From Rhodococcus sp. KRD162 (GTDB lineage Bacteria; Actinomycetota; Actinomycetes; Mycobacteriales; Mycobacteriaceae), in NCBI RefSeq assembly GCF_017168335.1, contig NZ_JABFAU010000016.1, positions 1 through 35,702 on the forward strand: a DNA stretch of 35,702 bases, written 5' to 3'. The notes beneath the pieces were generated by a model. It saw only the letters and a list, made by a program, of their open reading frames with translations, was not told the origin of the DNA and searched no databases. Below, piece after piece: positions 25,013-35,702 of this stretch. Positions within the stretch are counted from its first letter, which is position 1; every line of letters starts with the position of its first letter. The translations under genes were made by a program, and so were the position numbers.

Positions 25013-25147
25013 CTAGAACCGGCCCTCGTACTCGGTGAGAACGAACAACGCGACGACGGCAATCATGAGAACCACCAACGTGATCCAAACAAATGGATGT
25101 GTCTGTTCCGGAGGCCGGATCTCGCCCGAGCGTCGTTTTCTGATCAC
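25013..25147 (-). CDS. Candidate 44-residue single-pass membrane protein
   Basis: From a GTG at 25147 the minus strand encodes 44 residues: a basic N-terminus (IRKRRSGEIRPPEQTHP), one strong membrane helix (WITLVVLMIAVVALFVL, about 21-37) and a short acidic tail, EYEGRF, before a TAG. The positive-inside rule would place the N-terminus in the cytosol. Codon third positions are mostly G or C, as in real genes nearby, while the antisense frame is not protein-like. There is no Shine-Dalgarno; TACAGT lies eight bases before the GTG and could be a leaderless -10. The function is unknown. Confidence 0.45.
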   Translation of the reverse strand: MIRKRRSGEIRPPEQTHPFVWITLVVLMIAVVALFVLTEYEGRF

Positions 25148-25239
25148 GGAAAAGAACTGTAGGTCAGTCGGCGATCAACTGCACCCACTCGCGTACTGAC
25201 TGTGACCAAAAACTGGGACTGCGACGAAGAAACCGGGAC

Positions 25240-27018
25240 TCATCCGCACTGCGGAACGTCGATCTCGATCGTCGGCTGATCCACCAGAGGCTGCACGGGC
25301 ACCGTCGCCTCGCCCGGGGCCGAGGGCTCCTCGAGCTCCCAAGTGACCGTCTGCGACTGGCCCGGAGGAATGGTGAGATACGCGGCCTGCACCGGACGGC
25401 CCAGCTCGGTGCCGGACTGGATGGAGAAGCCGGAGATTCCGTTGACCTTCATCGACGTGATCTTTGCGCCCTGAGTGCCGTACAGGTAAACGATCGACTC
25501 GTTGGTACCGAACGGGACGGTGGTCTGGAACGTGCTCGCCACGTACGGCGTCAGACCCGTCGGATCCACATTGTTGGTGAGCGTGGCCTTCACCGTCGAC
25601 TTGCGGGTACCGGCCGTGCACGATTCGGCCGAATACGTGATGTCGCGCGTCAGGTAGTAATCGAGCTTGTTGCCGCCGGCATTGTTGACCACCACATTGG
25701 CGTACGGAGCGGGACTATCGGGCAATGTGTGGCCCACCTTGGTGCCGGCCAGAATCGCCTGCTCGGCCGGGTCCGCGCTGTAGATCGAGATGCGGCCCTC
25801 GCTGCCGGCGCGGCCCACTGCGTCGAGCAGAGCCCTGGTAGGCGCTGTACCCCTGGTCATCTTCTGTACCGCAGCCGCGGCGATCTCCTGCAGATACGCC
25901 TTGCGTGCCAGCTGGTCATCACCGAACCTGGAATACGCTGTGCTGAGCGTGATCTCGACGACGTTGTCGGCGGTGATCTGCTCGCCGTCGGCCAACGTGA
26001 TCGGGCCGGTCGCCCCCAGGATGTAGCTCAACGCAATCGGATCGGTGGCGACGGCACCGTTGAGCACCTCACCGGTCTGCTCGGTCCACATCGACGACCA
26101 GATCTGGGCGGCATACGGAAAATGCGGGCTCGCGTTCGAGTTACGGAAATCGATGGTCGTGTTTCGCGGAGCCCACAGTGCGTTGTACTCGGGCCCCAGA
26201 TCGATGGGCTCCTTCGCGAACTCGAGCTCGTTGTTGCTGCCGAGGGTATCGACCCGGACCGTGCCGTTCTCGGCCCGAACGATGCCGTAGCCGCCGAGCA
26301 ACCCACCGGTGCCACGCGCCTCCGCATTGGTCTGGAACGCGAGAAAGTAATTGCGCGGACCGTTGTCGCCGAGCATCGACGGCAACAACTGGCTCGCGAT
26401 ATGCGTGTTCGTGAGCAGGCTCGCTAGGTCGTGAGTCTGATCGATCAACGATGTCCGAGCCTCGTCCACCACACCGAGGAACGCGGGCTCGTCCACCTGC
26501 TGCGCACGGTCACTGAGCTGCTCCGCAGCCGCAGAAGTCTGCTCGAGCACCGGTTGGGCGTCCCGCAGCGCGGCAGTGTCCACCTTCCCGCCGCCCTCGA
26601 CGAGGCTGCTGGGATTCAAACTGGCACCGGCAGCCGACGCGGGAGCGAGAACATCCACGGCCAACCCGTGCACCACATCGGTGATCTGAGCCACCGATTT
26701 CAGTGGACTACCAAGGAAAGGAACGGCTTTGGCGATGGAAAACGGGATGGACGTCGTCGCCGACAATGCGTCCTCGGCCGAATCCGAGGCCCGCGCCGCC
26801 GCTGCCTCCGCGCCGGCCGCATCGCCGTCGAGCAGAGCATCTTTGGCTTGATTCGCCGAATCGCGGGTAGCGGTCAGAGACGACTGCGCGGTGTACGCCT
26901 CGTAGCCCAACCAGGCCAGGAACGCGATGACCAGCACCAGCAACACGCCGACCGTCGCGAGGATCGGCCGTTTCTTGCCGGATCGAGAACCACGGACATC
27001 GGTGGAACTGTTCGCCAT
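25240..27018 (-). CDS. Large membrane-anchored DUF4012 protein
   Basis: Predicted 592 residues. A short basic N-terminus and one membrane helix (about 20-40) are followed by an Ala-rich, probably coiled segment with SSLTATRDSANQAKDALLDG and related repeats to about residue 170, then the DUF4012 domain: PRNYFLAFQTNAEARGTGGL, LGGYGIVRAENG, NSNASPHFPYAAQIWSSMW, GAVATDPIALSYILGATGPI, and a C-terminal beta-rich part. The domain is extracytoplasmic. DUF4012 proteins often occur near actinobacterial surface-polysaccharide genes, but no activity is established to my knowledge. I start at 27018, where GAGAGG precedes the ATG; an in-frame start at 27126 adds only non-conserved residues. It is divergent from the NRPS gene. 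Confidence 0.85.
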   Translation of the reverse strand: MANSSTDVRGSRSGKKRPILATVGVLLVLVIAFLAWLGYEAYTAQSSLTATRDSANQAKDALLDGDAAGAEAAAARASDSAEDALSATTSIPFSIAKAVPFLGSPLKSVAQITDVVHGLAVDVLAPASAAGASLNPSSLVEGGGKVDTAALRDAQPVLEQTSAAAEQLSDRAQQVDEPAFLGVVDEARTSLIDQTHDLASLLTNTHIASQLLPSMLGDNGPRNYFLAFQTNAEARGTGGLLGGYGIVRAENGTVRVDTLGSNNELEFAKEPIDLGPEYNALWAPRNTTIDFRNSNASPHFPYAAQIWSSMWTEQTGEVLNGAVATDPIALSYILGATGPITLADGEQITADNVVEITLSTAYSRFGDDQLARKAYLQEIAAAAVQKMTRGTAPTRALLDAVGRAGSEGRISIYSADPAEQAILAGTKVGHTLPDSPAPYANVVVNNAGGNKLDYYLTRDITYSAESCTAGTRKSTVKATLTNNVDPTGLTPYVASTFQTTVPFGTNESIVYLYGTQGAKITSMKVNGISGFSIQSGTELGRPVQAAYLTIPPGQSQTVTWELEEPSAPGEATVPVQPLVDQPTIEIDVPQCG

Positions 27019-27274
27019 CGTCGGTGGCCTCTCGGTGAAAAGGGAAGGAGTTCGACTGCACAGCCTAAAGGGACAATGCGGATCCGGCGCACCTGTCGTT
27101 CGATTGCACGAATGAACGGCCACCATTGTTGGGAGGGCTGAGGTAACCCCTATCCAGGTAGAGCATTCACACCGGGTCGACTAGTTTGTAACGAGCGATG
27201 TGGTTCAACGTTGCTGGGCGGCGTGCCAGCCGAAATCGATGCCGTCGGGGCGTGTGCGTTGAGGAGGTCCGTGA
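27019..27274. promoter_or_regulatory. Divergent intergenic region between DUF4012 and NRPS genes
   Basis: 256 bases hold the leaders of both genes. A GCTGG/CCAGC inverted repeat with an eight-base centre lies at 27213-27230, about 45 bases before the NRPS start. I could not define a -35/-10 pair for either direction with confidence. Confidence 0.35.
27261..27267 (+). promoter_or_regulatory. Strong ribosome-binding site of the NRPS gene
   Basis: GAGGAGG lies seven bases before a GTG at 27275, the earliest well-placed start in the NRPS frame. This decides for GTG 27275 over the internal ATG at 27335, which would cut into the first condensation domain. Confidence 0.75.

Positions 27275-35702
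<8,428 letters not shown>

Noticed and set aside
24637..25062. 141-residue minus-strand frame
   Set aside because: Arg/Ser/Thr-rich, no motif, no start signal; it also overlaps the hydrophobic small ORF in a different frame.
24941..25162. 73-residue plus-strand frame
   Set aside because: Polar, unstructured sequence; the opposite strand gives a clean membrane helix with better codon bias.

Overview
The window looks like a chromosomal segment of a high-GC actinobacterium, most likely Rhodococcus or a close relative in the Mycobacteriales. The grounds are strongly GC-biased codons, GTG starts, apparently leaderless promoters of the TANNNT type placed 6-7 bases before an ATG, and a non-ribosomal peptide synthetase (NRPS) of mycolata style. 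The genus is inferred from gene content and style, not from a database match.

Positions 1-24188 form a large surface or exopolysaccharide locus. It opens with the end of rmlA and with rmlC (dTDP-L-rhamnose pathway), followed by gmd and fcl (GDP-mannose to GDP-L-fucose). Next come a fused acyltransferase-3/SGNH O-acetylase (minus strand), a hexapeptide acyltransferase, and a tightly coupled plus-strand run with stop/start overlaps: a Wzy-like polymerase, two GT2 glycosyltransferases, a Wzx-like flippase, a second hexapeptide acyltransferase and a WcaI-like GT4. A minus-strand lipoprotein glycoside hydrolase resembling PslG follows. The next plus-strand run holds two more acyltransferases, another GT4 and an anchored SGNH hydrolase, which faces a convergent paralogue. 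After a 387-base intergenic region comes a one-piece Wzz/BY-kinase with a tyrosine cluster.

From about 19.5 to 25.2 kb the sequence is looser and less GC-rich. It holds a second acyltransferase-3, a third SGNH paralogue that has lost its catalytic residues, a fifth hexapeptide acyltransferase, a second Wzy/ligase-like protein, two candidate small membrane or secreted ORFs, and gene-poor stretches with what may be broken reading frames. It reads like an accessory or recombined part of the locus.

Positions 25240-27018 (minus) encode a large DUF4012 membrane-anchored protein. Divergent from it, at 27275, starts a multimodular NRPS (C-A-T-C-A-T-C-A...) with a strong ribosome-binding site; it runs off the window end.

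Together the first 24 kb can supply activated rhamnose and fucose, build a repeat unit with at least four glycosyltransferases, export it by a Wzx/Wzy-type route with chain-length control by the BY-kinase, and decorate it heavily with acyl groups (two membrane acyltransferases, five hexapeptide acyltransferases, three SGNH proteins). No priming phosphoglycosyltransferase and no outer export component are in the window. The most unusual signals are the SGNH trio with stepwise loss of catalytic residues, the density of acyl-modifying genes, and several perfect inverted repeats ahead of key genes.
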